Origin: CAZDBA01 sp964503615
Lineage (GTDB): Bacteria > Planctomycetota > Planctomycetia > Pirellulales > Pirellulaceae
DNA: 62,880 nt
Direction: 5' to 3'
NCBI GenBank assembly: GCA_964503615.1
Contig: CAZDBA010000005.1
Span: forward strand, 1 to 62,880
Position 1 is the stretch's first letter; each line of letters begins with the position of its first letter. Below the pieces are notes generated by a model. It ran no database searches. It saw nothing but the letters and a program-made list of their open reading frames with translations, and was not told the DNA's origin. Below are positions 17,876 through 26,593 of the stretch, piece by piece. A program made the translations under genes and the position numbers.

Positions 17876-19321
17876 ATGGCCAACACGACAATCAAAGAGA
17901 GATTGAAGTACGTGCTTCCGGCGCTTCGTGATGCGCAGTGGTATGCCGACCGAGCGAAACAACTGCTCAAGGCGGGTGACTTCGAAAACGCTGCACGCAT
18001 GATTGAAAAAGCAGAGCCACGTTTTGGCGATTCAGCGTCCGTTCGCCTGGTCAGTGCAAAAGTCAATTCGGCACTGGGCGACAGTGACGCAGTGCGCAGT
18101 GACTTGGAACGCATTTCCGCGGACACAAATGCATCCTTTAAAGACCGTCTTGCTGCTTGTGAGCTTTATCAGTTGATTGATGATGACGATGCTGCGTTAA
18201 AAGTTCTTGAGGGCTTGTTCAACGACTTTGGGAAACAAAGACGTGTTTGTCAGGCGTACAATACCGCTTTGCACATTCATAAACGTCGTGGTGATCTCTT
18301 GAGCGCGCTCGATGCGGGTATAAATGCGGCGGCCGTGGGTGGGCGACCCGTTTGGGCCACGATGATCCAACTGATCGAAGATGTGGATCAGGAAACGTTG
18401 AGCAAGTGTAGCAAGCGAATGCGCGAACTCGAGAATGAGGGCATAATAAACGGCGACTTTTACAAGTTAATGAGTTTGTTTGACACTTATGCTGGTCAAC
18501 CAGAGGCGATGTTGGAGCATGTTACGAGAGGTGCCAAATCGACTTTTGAGCGTTTGCACCCTATGGTTCCGTGGGTGGACGAAGCAGACCCCTTGCAGCC
18601 CAAATTCCTGATTCTCGGCAGCATGAAATGTGGCAGCACGAGTTTGTTCGATCAAATCTCTCGTCATCCATTGTTTCTGATCGCAATGAGCAAAGAGTTG
18701 CAGTTTTTCCAGCACAAAAAACTGGACGACCAGTGGTACCTGCATCATTTTCCGCGAGTCAGTCCGTTTCCCGGTTTCTTTTCGGGCGAAGGCAGTCCAG
18801 GGTACTTCGGTTTTCCGATTGTTGACCGAGTCAAGAATCTTCTGCCTGAAGTAAAACTGTTGTTTATCAAGCGTGATCCTGTCGCTCGAGCGATTTCTCA
18901 TTATCGTCACAATACTCGACTGGGTATGAACGCTGGACCGATCGAGAACGTACTCAATGGCATCGACGAATTACAAGCTGAACTGCTGGCCGCTCCTGAA
19001 CGTGCCGAAGATATTCTGTTAAACACATCTCGCGAGCACGGCTTGAATGCGTTTCTGGTTTTGGGATGTTACGAAATTCTGATGCGTCGCTGGTACGCTG
19101 CTTTTCCAAGTGAGCAGATTTTGGAGCTTGAACTGGAAGATCTTCATGCTTCGCCTCAGGAGACAATGGATCAAGTATTCACATTTTTGGAAGTGGATTC
19201 AATCGACGCTACATTACAACAATCAAACCAAGGCGACTATGTAAAAACCGATGCGAAAACGCAACGTGTCATGCGCCGCTTGCGTGAGTTTTACGATGTG
19301 GTCGATACGCTGGCAAAATGA
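17876..19321 (+). CDS. TPR-sulfotransferase fusion
   Basis: Sulfotransferases move sulfate from PAPS to a hydroxyl or amine. In this 481-residue protein, residues 1-200 are helical with TPR-like pairs (for example AKQLLKAGDFENAARMIEKA). The sulfotransferase domain begins near residue 240 with FLILGSMKCGSTSLFDQIS, the 5'-phosphosulfate-binding loop, and KLLFIKRDPVARAISHYRHN, the 3'-phosphate-binding segment. The domain resembles carbohydrate sulfotransferases. No signal peptide or membrane helix is seen, so it acts in the cytoplasm. It opens a seven-gene plus-strand polysaccharide locus, 64 bases before kdsD. Sulfation of the exported glycan is the likely role; TPRs may bind partner enzymes. 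The 201-base upstream gap is the probable promoter region. Confidence 0.85.
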   Translation: MANTTIKERLKYVLPALRDAQWYADRAKQLLKAGDFENAARMIEKAEPRFGDSASVRLVSAKVNSALGDSDAVRSDLERISADTNASFKDRLAACELYQLIDDDDAALKVLEGLFNDFGKQRRVCQAYNTALHIHKRRGDLLSALDAGINAAAVGGRPVWATMIQLIEDVDQETLSKCSKRMRELENEGIINGDFYKLMSLFDTYAGQPEAMLEHVTRGAKSTFERLHPMVPWVDEADPLQPKFLILGSMKCGSTSLFDQISRHPLFLIAMSKELQFFQHKKLDDQWYLHHFPRVSPFPGFFSGEGSPGYFGFPIVDRVKNLLPEVKLLFIKRDPVARAISHYRHNTRLGMNAGPIENVLNGIDELQAELLAAPERAEDILLNTSREHGLNAFLVLGCYEILMRRWYAAFPSEQILELELEDLHASPQETMDQVFTFLEVDSIDATLQQSNQGDYVKTDAKTQRVMRRLREFYDVVDTLAK

Positions 19322-19385
19322 AAATGGTTTGGGGTGTAGCTTGTGATTAAAATCCTGGACCCCACTTCTGAAACGGGAATACCCA

Positions 19386-20369
19386 TTGAGCGACAATCAA
19401 ATTGACCGAAAGGCGATCCAACAGCAGATTCGTGAGGCTTTGCAATGCGAGTCGGACGCGATTGCAGTAGCCGCGGCTCGCGAAAACAAAGCCGCGATCG
19501 ATGCGGTTGAATTGTTGTTTCGTTGTTCCGGTCGATTGATCATTTCCGGGATGGGCAAGATGGGATTGGTGGGCCGAAAGGCGGCCGCTACGTTCAGTAG
19601 TACCGGAACGCCAGCGATTTTTTTGCACCCGGTTGATGCTCTTCATGGCGACATGGGGGTGGTGACAAATGATGATGTCGTTATTGCACTTTCCAACAGC
19701 GGCAAAACTCAAGAAGTACTGGAGCTGCTTTCGTATATGCGCCGACGAAGTGTTCCCGTAATTGTCTTAACGGGTGAACTCGACAGTCCCTTGGCAACGT
19801 CGGGTAACATTGTTATCGATACCTCGGTCGAACGCGAAGCAGATCCTTTAGCGGTCGCTCCGACGGCTAGTTCAACGGTCGCTTTGGCGATGTGTGACGC
19901 GCTGGCGATCGCTTTGATGCATGCTCGAGGTTTTACTTCGGAACAGTTTGCCGAGTTTCATCCCGGTGGAACAATCGGGCGAAAGCTGATAACCAAAGTC
20001 GACGATTTGATGCGAACCAACGACGAACTTCCGCTGGTTAATTCTCAGACCAGTTTACGGGACGCAATTGTTACGATCAGCCAAAAAGCTCTGGGCTGTG
20101 CGCTGGTCGTCGATGATAATAATCGGTTAACTGGAATATTGACCGATGGTGATTTACGTCGAATTCTGCAAAAATTTGAGAATCCGCTTTCGGACTCGAT
20201 TCAACAGTACATGACCAAGGACCCTCAAACGATTGGGGTTGGGTCGTTGGCTGTCGAAGCTCTTAGAATAATGGAGCAAAAGTCGATTACAGTGTTGCCG
20301 GTTGTAGACGATCAAAAGGCGGTCGGCGCGATCCATCTACACGACCTACTCTCAGCCGGATTGGCTTGA
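19386..20369 (+). CDS. kdsD: Arabinose-5-phosphate isomerase (KpsF/GutQ/KdsD family)
   Basis: This family converts ribulose 5-phosphate to arabinose 5-phosphate, the first step to KDO in Gram-negative envelopes. The 327 residues comprise a SIS domain (IISGMGKMGLVGRKAAATFS, then ALSNSGKTQEVLELL, and FHPGGTIGRKL) followed by two CBS domains at about 207-260 and 270-325. This is the typical KdsD layout. The only possible start close to the homologous region is TTG at 19386, because a TGA lies in frame upstream. It is 64 bases after the sulfotransferase and 12 before the permease. Its place here suggests a KDO-type linker or sugar in the exported glycan or lipopolysaccharide. KdsD paralogues differ mainly in regulation, so the exact name is less sure than the activity. 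Confidence 0.92.
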   Translation: MSDNQIDRKAIQQQIREALQCESDAIAVAAARENKAAIDAVELLFRCSGRLIISGMGKMGLVGRKAAATFSSTGTPAIFLHPVDALHGDMGVVTNDDVVIALSNSGKTQEVLELLSYMRRRSVPVIVLTGELDSPLATSGNIVIDTSVEREADPLAVAPTASSTVALAMCDALAIALMHARGFTSEQFAEFHPGGTIGRKLITKVDDLMRTNDELPLVNSQTSLRDAIVTISQKALGCALVVDDNNRLTGILTDGDLRRILQKFENPLSDSIQQYMTKDPQTIGVGSLAVEALRIMEQKSITVLPVVDDQKAVGAIHLHDLLSAGLA

Positions 20370-20381
20370 TAGAAATACCAG

Positions 20382-21317
20382 ATGGCCAACGAAACAATTG
20401 AGAATTCAAACGAATCTCGTCAAAATGCAGAACCGTCGGGACCTTTGCCTGTAACACTTTACACGGCAGAGTCCGCAGTGCGTCAGCCGGTTGCTCTGCT
20501 TCGGGAGATTTGCAGTAACATTCAAATCGGCCGCCCGTTGGCTTGGCGAATGTTTGTACGCAACCTGCGTGGAATTTATCGGCAAACTGTGTTGGGGCTG
20601 TTTTGGGCTTTCCTCCCTCCGCTTGCCAACACCGCGATTTGGGTTTTCCTGGCGTCACGAAAAATCGTGGATTTCGGAGATGGAATCGATGTAGCGTATA
20701 CCGCTTACGTTTTGGCTGGCATGGTGCTTTGGCAAAGTTTCCTGGAGGCGATCAATGCTCCACTGCGAGTTGTTAAATCTAACAGTGCGATGCTTAGGCG
20801 TTTAAAGTTTCCTCGCGAGTCGATCTTGATGGTGGGCTTGTACGAAACGATATTTAATCTTGTGATTCGCTCGCTGGTGTTAGTTCCGATTCTCGTGTTC
20901 TTTTTGTGGGCCCCTTCAATGGGGTTTGAAAAGGGCGCCTTTTGGACTTGGTGGACTTTATTGGCTCCGTTGGGTGCACTGCTGTTAGTCCTGCTAGGGA
21001 TGGGGATGGGGATGTTATTGCTTCCGTTTGGGATGCTGTACCACGATGTTGGGCGAGCGTTGCTGGCGATCACTCCGATCTGGATGTTGTTCACGCAAAT
21101 TATTTACCCGCCACCAATCGAAAACTGGGCCAGTTCGCCGTTTAACTGGCTGAACCCCGCCAGTCCGTTGTTGTTGGCAACTCGCGATATTCTGGTAATT
21201 GGCCAGACAGATCACCTGTTGGCTGCGGGAATCTATGCTCTGATTGCAGTGTTCCTGTTTGTGTTGGGATTTGTTGTCTATCGAGTGTCCATTCCAATTT
21301 TGGTGGAAAGGATTTAG
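20382..21317 (+). CDS. ABC-2 type polysaccharide export permease (Wzm-like)
   Basis: The 311 residues include a cytoplasmic N terminus of about 65 residues and then six hydrophobic segments, the layout of Wzm/KpsM/TagG permeases. The amphipathic N-terminal part before the first helix (RMFVRNLRGIYRQTVLGLFW) resembles the gate helix and first membrane helix of Wzm. These permeases flip completed, lipid-linked polysaccharides across the inner membrane. The stop codon directly abuts the start of the ATPase gene, so translation is probably coupled. ATG at 20382 is the first start and is preceded 12 bases earlier by the kdsD stop. Confidence 0.9.
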   Translation: MANETIENSNESRQNAEPSGPLPVTLYTAESAVRQPVALLREICSNIQIGRPLAWRMFVRNLRGIYRQTVLGLFWAFLPPLANTAIWVFLASRKIVDFGDGIDVAYTAYVLAGMVLWQSFLEAINAPLRVVKSNSAMLRRLKFPRESILMVGLYETIFNLVIRSLVLVPILVFFLWAPSMGFEKGAFWTWWTLLAPLGALLLVLLGMGMGMLLLPFGMLYHDVGRALLAITPIWMLFTQIIYPPPIENWASSPFNWLNPASPLLLATRDILVIGQTDHLLAAGIYALIAVFLFVLGFVVYRVSIPILVERI

Positions 21318-22544
21318 ATGGCAGACAAGCAGCAACCCCTGTTAGAAGTCAAAAACGTTTCCAAAAAGTACTGCCGAAACTTAAAGCGTTCGCTCCGATA
21401 TGGGCTTCGCGATTTGGGTTCAGAACTTCTGGGACGAAAATCTGAAGAGCGGCGGAAACTGCGTCCTGGTGAGTTTTTTTCCGTTCGCAATGTTTCGCTG
21501 AATGTCAATCGAGGCGAATGCATCGCGTTGTTGGGACCCAATGGCGCGGGCAAGAGCACATTGCTGAAGATGGTTTCTGGTATCTTCAAACCGGACATCG
21601 GCCAAATCAAAGTTCGTGGGCGATTGGGTGCGCTGATTGAGCTGGGTTCTGGTTTTAATCCGATTCTTTCCGGCCGCGAGAACGTGTATATCAACGGGGC
21701 GATTTTAGGACTCGGTACAAAAGAGATCGACGAGTGCTTTGGGGAAATCGTTGAATTTTCCGAACTGAGCCACGTGATTGACGAACCAGTCCGGACTTAT
21801 AGCAGCGGGATGCGGCTTCGACTTGGGTTTGCGATTGCGGCAAACTTGCGACCGAATCTATTGCTGGTCGATGAAGTTCTGGCTGTTGGTGACGTTGGTT
21901 TTCGCATGAAGTGTTTTCAGCATATTCAGGAGCGGGTCGAAAGTGGAATGTCATTGATTATTGTGTCCCACGCGATTGCGCAGTTAAACCGTGTCGCCAA
22001 TCGGTGTGTGGTGATGAACAAGCACCAAGTCGTATTTGATGGTGACTTCGTCGAAGGGGCCACCTTGTACGAAAAAATAATGGCGCAGACCAAACAAAAG
22101 AAATCTGACGAAAAATCAAGGCGGGCAATGATCAAGGATATTCGCATCCTTCCGAGAGAGACTGAAGCGAAATTTCAAACCGAAGAGACGATCCATGCCG
22201 AGATCGAAGTTCACGCCAACGAGCAAGTCGATAATGCTCGCATGAGAATTTACATCGAATCAGTGAGATTGGGTGTGTTGGGCGGCGTCTCATCCCCTTT
22301 TAAGGATTTCAAGTTTGACTTGTTGCCCGGAACTAACGTAATCGGATTCGATTTGATCAAGCCTCCTTTGTTGATGGGTGGTTACAATATGAACGCTTCG
22401 ATTGCCGGCCCTGAGCTAGTAGACTTTATTGATCGAATGCACCCCGGGGCACCTTTTGAAATCGTCGGGCCTCGAACAGACAGTAACGGTTACGGCGAAG
22501 ACGGCGTTGTGCGTTTCGACCATCAGTGGAAAAAGATTAGCTAG
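21318..22544 (+). CDS. Polysaccharide ABC exporter ATPase with C-terminal Wzt-type domain
   Basis: The 408 residues carry an ABC ATPase domain: Walker A GPNGAGKST near residue 72, signature YSSGMRLRLGF near 160, and Walker B NLLLVDEVLAVGD near 180. Residues about 275-408 form an additional beta-rich domain (EIEVHANEQVDNARMRIYIE). In Wzt of E. coli O8/O9a this extra domain recognises a modified non-reducing end and makes export depend on chain termination; shorter ATPases such as KpsT lack it. A long linker, rich in Lys, joins the two. The gene abuts the permease gene with no space. The ligand of this domain cannot be told from sequence. Confidence 0.92.
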   Translation: MADKQQPLLEVKNVSKKYCRNLKRSLRYGLRDLGSELLGRKSEERRKLRPGEFFSVRNVSLNVNRGECIALLGPNGAGKSTLLKMVSGIFKPDIGQIKVRGRLGALIELGSGFNPILSGRENVYINGAILGLGTKEIDECFGEIVEFSELSHVIDEPVRTYSSGMRLRLGFAIAANLRPNLLLVDEVLAVGDVGFRMKCFQHIQERVESGMSLIIVSHAIAQLNRVANRCVVMNKHQVVFDGDFVEGATLYEKIMAQTKQKKSDEKSRRAMIKDIRILPRETEAKFQTEETIHAEIEVHANEQVDNARMRIYIESVRLGVLGGVSSPFKDFKFDLLPGTNVIGFDLIKPPLLMGGYNMNASIAGPELVDFIDRMHPGAPFEIVGPRTDSNGYGEDGVVRFDHQWKKIS

Positions 22545-22553
22545 GAACCGCCA

Positions 22554-23498
22554 ATGACCGATCTTCACTTTGTACTGAGCGCGCCACGCAGCGGTTCGAC
22601 TTGGTTGGCACGCAGCTTGAATTTCCATGAAGAAATTTTTTCAACTGAGCATCGTTTCTTTGGTGATTTTTGCGAGATCTGGCCAAATAACGACGGAAGC
22701 ACAACGCCCCGAATCACCTCCGATTCGTATGTCGACGCGTTTACGATGCACTATCTGTTTGGAGAGATGGGGCTTGGCCGTGACGAGTTTCAGAATGCGT
22801 TTCAGAGAGGTTTGATCAATTTTGTAACCACATTCGGTGCCCGGAGAACCGGCAAGTCGATTGTGGTAGACAAAGTCACACCCTATCTGGGAACATGCCA
22901 AAAGGTGCTGGACCAGATTAAGAAATTTGTGCCCGAAGCTAAACTTTTTTTGCTTATGCGTGACGGCCGAGACGTCGTTACCAGCGGTACGTTTGACTGG
23001 CTGTTACGTGAGCCAAAAACTTCGCCCCGTTACCAGTTCTTTGTCGAAAAAAATTCAACAAATCGGCTTAAACGGTTCTTTGATGATGAAGTGATCACCA
23101 ATTGGGCTGAGCATTGGCGTGAGGTAGCGGAATGCGGTGCAAATGTGGATTTGGCGGGCAGAATAACGTACGAAGAAATGAAAGCCGATCATGCGGTTAG
23201 CTTACAAAAGATCTTCGAAACTCTGGGCGTCGATTCTTCGCTGGTTGCAGCAAAAAAATGCAGCGATGCGACCACGTTTGAGAACGTGACGGGACGAAAA
23301 GCGGGTGAGCAACGTCACGATGCCAAGGCGCGAAAGGGAATTGCCGGGGATTGGAAGAACTATTTTACGCGAAAAGATGCTGAATTATTTCACTCCATCG
23401 CAGGTGAACCGCTGATCCGTTATGGTTACGAGACCAACGCGGATTGGATTGAGGAAATGCCTGACGAGTTGGTATGGAACGAAGAACTGACAAACTAG
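22554..23498 (+). CDS. Sulfotransferase family protein
   Basis: The 314 residues form a single sulfotransferase domain. FVLSAPRSGSTWLARSL at the N terminus is the 5'-phosphosulfate loop, and LFLLMRDGRDVVTSGTFDW is the 3'-phosphate-binding part with the conserved Arg and Ser region. There is no signal peptide or membrane helix. The sequence is unlike the TPR-sulfotransferase in the same locus outside these motifs, so the two probably act at different positions or residues. The gene starts nine bases after the ATPase stop. Sulfation of the glycan before export is inferred. Confidence 0.88.
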   Translation: MTDLHFVLSAPRSGSTWLARSLNFHEEIFSTEHRFFGDFCEIWPNNDGSTTPRITSDSYVDAFTMHYLFGEMGLGRDEFQNAFQRGLINFVTTFGARRTGKSIVVDKVTPYLGTCQKVLDQIKKFVPEAKLFLLMRDGRDVVTSGTFDWLLREPKTSPRYQFFVEKNSTNRLKRFFDDEVITNWAEHWREVAECGANVDLAGRITYEEMKADHAVSLQKIFETLGVDSSLVAAKKCSDATTFENVTGRKAGEQRHDAKARKGIAGDWKNYFTRKDAELFHSIAGEPLIRYGYETNADWIEEMPDELVWNEELTN

Positions 23499-23532
23499 AA
23501 AGAATGAGACGCGAATCGAATCGCAAACTTCC

Positions 23533-24978
23533 ATGAGCGAGAAAAAGGCTTATATCCTGTGCGGCTTTGCTGAGAAAAGCGAAATCTACACCAGTTGGAT
23601 GTCACGTTCGCCAATACCTTGTGTTGTCGTCAAGGATTTTTCAGCGATGTGGGAAGTTCCAGACGACGCAGCGATTGTCATTACACACATGCACTATCGC
23701 TGGGAGGAGATTGCCGCTCTGCGAAGAATCTACGAGTCGGGACAAGTTCCCGTGTTGATTTTAGCTGATGGCATTCTTGAGTACCGCAATATCTGGGAGC
23801 ATCCTGATTTGGCCGACGGTTGTATCTTCCAGCCGGTCGTCGGACACAAACTGGCTACTATCGGTTTTGGTCAAACCCGAGCGATTGAGTCTTGGGGAAA
23901 TGTTGGGAAGTGTGAAACGGTAGGACTTCCACGATTGGATTCGGTGAAAGAGGGTTCGCCGATCAGAACTGAGGGAGCGTTTAGAATCCTGATCGCTACC
24001 GCGACGACTCCTGCATTTAATCAGATCCAGCGTGAGGCGGTCGTACAATCGCTTGCTCACCTGCACAAACGATTGACGACTCAGCCGAAAGTAAACGGAC
24101 GAGACGTCGAAGTCGTTTGGCGTTTGACCGATGGGTTGGACGAAGAGATTGGAGTCGATTCAAAAACAGAAGATGAATTACCGCGCCCTGCCTTGGCAGA
24201 GATTATCGATGGTGCCGATGCGGTAATTATGACACCTTCAACGATGTTTTTAGAATGTGCTTTGAGAAAGCGTCCTGTTGCAATTTTGGATTTTCACAAC
24301 ACGCCTCACTTTGTCGGTGCGGCGTGGATGATCAATTCGCCATTGCACTTAAATCAAACGCTTATAGATTTGGCGAATCCTCCTGCTGCAAAAATGATGT
24401 TTCAGGAAAATGTGCTTCGACAACAGTTGCGGTGCGATGGGAGCGCTGCTGATCGGATGATCGAATTGATTGCCACGATGGTGGGTGAAGGTCAGGCGGC
24501 TAAAGAGCAAGGTCGAGCAATTGAAATGCCTCATCGAATCATTAGCGACGAGACGTGTGGATTTTCGCCAGTGGTCAGCAGTTATGATTTACAGCAACAG
24601 TATCCAGAAAATATGGTCTTTCAGAACCAGGATATTGAGCGTTTGCAGTTGGAATTGAATTTGGCAATCGCGAGGTTGGACACAGCGCCTTCGGAAGCCA
24701 ACGAACTGGGTAACTTTTTCGACAGCATGAAAGCGGCCCGGGATGATTTGCTCGTTCGCATTGATGACCTAGTCAAACGGAATGCTGACGTCATGGCGCT
24801 TTACTCCGATTTGCAAAAACGCCAAAAAGCATCATTGGAGCGAATCGCAGAGCTGAAAGGGCGATTGGACAAATTGAATGTCCGCTACAAGGATTTGATG
24901 GAGCGCGACAAGAAGTTGCGTTTGCGTATACGCGAGCTCGAAAATCCCGGCGGTGACAGGAATGATTCGGCTGGCTAA
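23533..24978 (+). CDS. GT-B-like protein with long C-terminal coiled coil
   Basis: Not a named family. The first 330 residues look like two Rossmann-type domains: strands such as KAYILCGFAEKSE and VPVLILADGI, a VGLPRLDSV segment at the domain junction, and a second-domain motif ADAVIMTPSTMFLECALRKR then PVAILDFHN. This resembles the GT-B layout of capsule and teichoic-acid-type transferases such as the CDP-glycerol phosphotransferase fold. Residues about 370-475 are strongly heptad-like (for example SLERIAELKGRLDKLNVRYK), predicting a coiled coil of roughly 100 residues with a break near 390. It lies between a sulfotransferase and a GT4 gene in the export locus. A transferase that also measures chain length is an attractive but unproven idea. 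Confidence 0.6.
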   Translation: MSEKKAYILCGFAEKSEIYTSWMSRSPIPCVVVKDFSAMWEVPDDAAIVITHMHYRWEEIAALRRIYESGQVPVLILADGILEYRNIWEHPDLADGCIFQPVVGHKLATIGFGQTRAIESWGNVGKCETVGLPRLDSVKEGSPIRTEGAFRILIATATTPAFNQIQREAVVQSLAHLHKRLTTQPKVNGRDVEVVWRLTDGLDEEIGVDSKTEDELPRPALAEIIDGADAVIMTPSTMFLECALRKRPVAILDFHNTPHFVGAAWMINSPLHLNQTLIDLANPPAAKMMFQENVLRQQLRCDGSAADRMIELIATMVGEGQAAKEQGRAIEMPHRIISDETCGFSPVVSSYDLQQQYPENMVFQNQDIERLQLELNLAIARLDTAPSEANELGNFFDSMKAARDDLLVRIDDLVKRNADVMALYSDLQKRQKASLERIAELKGRLDKLNVRYKDLMERDKKLRLRIRELENPGGDRNDSAG

Positions 24979-25004
24979 GCCAAAACAAATACACATTACG
25001 TAAA

Positions 25005-26165
25005 TTGGAAAAACAAAAAGTGAAGCTTGGTTTTTATTCCTGCATGGAAGGTGTCGAATGGGGCGGAAGCGAAGAGCTTTGGTACCGTGCGGCGAAATTA
25101 TTAATCGAAGAGGGACATCAGGTCCTGGTCAACTATAAGTGGTGGGCGCAGCAATCGAAAAAGCTGACTGAATTGGAAAACAGTGGTGCCGAGCTTTGGT
25201 TGCGAACAAAGCCTCGAACGGGTTGGGACGAGAAGAAAGCCAATATTTTGAATTTGTTTGGCAAGGCTTCGCCTCCCCAAGAGGACCAGCCAGGCGAATG
25301 GGTCAAAGAAAAACGACCAGATGCAGTTTTGATCACGCTGGGTTACCACCCTAATCGTGTGCTCGTCGCGGACGACTGTATCAAGCACAACATCCCGTAT
25401 GCGATCAATGTTCAAGCGGCCAGCAGTTCGACTTTTATCGGGGGCAAGATGTGTCCCGTCTATCGAAAGTGGTATCAGAACGCAAAAAAAGTATTCTTTG
25501 TTTCCAAAGAGAATCAGGACAAACTCGAGATGAACTTGGCGATCGAGTTGGACAACGCTGAGATCGTACACAACCCATTCAATGTGAACTTTGATGTCTC
25601 AGTTCCCTACCCTGCTGAGCGTGACCCGTTTCGACTGGCGTGTGTCGGCAGAATCCACTTTCAATCCAAAGGTCAGGATCTCCTGATTTCTGTTTTACGG
25701 CAGCCCAAATGGCGTGAACGCAATATACAGATTTCGATCTATGGAAAAGACCAGGGGCAACGATTTCAATTGTCTGAGATGATTGAGAATTTCGGGTTGC
25801 AAGACAAAATCGTAGTCGAAGGTTTCGTGAATGACATTTCTGAAATCTGGAAAACGAATCATGGCATGATTTTGCCGTCACGTTACGAAGGAGCAGCTTT
25901 GGTCGTTATCGAAGCGATGCTTTGCAACCGCATTTGTGTGATGACCGATACGGGGCGGAACCGGGAACTGTGTGACGATGGCGAGTCCGGTTTTATCGCA
26001 AACAGCGCGACGGTTCGCGATTTGGATGATGCGCTGGAACGAGCTTGGCAGGCCCGCGAGCACTGGGAGACTATGGGTGAATTGGCGGGAAAAACCATCC
26101 GTCAGCGATATTTACGAGATCCCGTTGGCGACTATGCAGAGAAGATCAAGAAGATCGTCGAATGA
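25005..26165 (+). CDS. GT4 family glycosyltransferase
   Basis: The 386 residues have the GT-B fold of family GT4: an N-terminal domain with SCMEGVEWGGSEELWYRAAK, and a nucleotide-sugar-binding C-terminal domain with ACVGRIHFQSKGQDLL, DISEIW and the E-x7-E motif SRYEGAALVVIEAML. GT4 enzymes are retaining and use NDP-sugars or GDP/UDP donors; the sugar cannot be told here. The upstream-most start is TTG at 25005, because a TGA precedes it; GTG at 25020 is a shorter option. It is the last gene of the polysaccharide locus, and a convergent TPR gene begins 29 bases beyond its stop. Confidence 0.9.
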   Translation: MEKQKVKLGFYSCMEGVEWGGSEELWYRAAKLLIEEGHQVLVNYKWWAQQSKKLTELENSGAELWLRTKPRTGWDEKKANILNLFGKASPPQEDQPGEWVKEKRPDAVLITLGYHPNRVLVADDCIKHNIPYAINVQAASSSTFIGGKMCPVYRKWYQNAKKVFFVSKENQDKLEMNLAIELDNAEIVHNPFNVNFDVSVPYPAERDPFRLACVGRIHFQSKGQDLLISVLRQPKWRERNIQISIYGKDQGQRFQLSEMIENFGLQDKIVVEGFVNDISEIWKTNHGMILPSRYEGAALVVIEAMLCNRICVMTDTGRNRELCDDGESGFIANSATVRDLDDALERAWQAREHWETMGELAGKTIRQRYLRDPVGDYAEKIKKIVE

Positions 26166-26194
26166 ACTGATAACGCATCTGATTCGCGCGTGGA

Positions 26195-26503
26195 TCATTC
26201 TAACGATGCTAAAAACTCAGTCATCTCTCCAGCGGCGTGTTGGTTGTTTTGTGTTTTCGCTTGAGCGATTCCCTCTGTGAGAGTTGCTTTGGCTTCCTCG
26301 ACTTTTTCAATGTCTGCCAACATTTGTGCTTTCATAAAATACGAAGGTACATGGGGCGGATCGTCGGCGATCAAACCATCAAACAACTGGCTTGCTTGTT
26401 CGTACTGCTCTTCGGTTCGGTACTCCATGGCAAGCCCGTATCGCACAAAGTCATCGGTTGGATCCAGTTCGTACATTTCTTTTAGTTTTTCCAATCGCGA
26501 CAT
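26195..26503 (-). CDS. Small TPR protein
   Basis: The 102 residues contain two or three tetratricopeptide-type helix pairs: DDFVRYGLAMEYRTEEQYEQA, VPSYFMKAQMLADIEKVEEA, and a closing helix. No signal peptide is present, so the protein is cytoplasmic. TPRs mediate protein contacts; the partner is unknown. The gene lies 90 bases downstream of the DUF368 transporter gene on the same strand, so the two may be co-transcribed. Confidence 0.75.
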   Translation of the reverse strand: MSRLEKLKEMYELDPTDDFVRYGLAMEYRTEEQYEQASQLFDGLIADDPPHVPSYFMKAQMLADIEKVEEAKATLTEGIAQAKTQNNQHAAGEMTEFLASLE

Positions 26504-26593
26504 CGCCTCGATACCTTTCTTCGTTTGAATTCCTGATGTGTGTGACTCGCCCGCCAGTTTGGATCAAGTCTTTTTCTGCTTGTCGGGTGTGCC

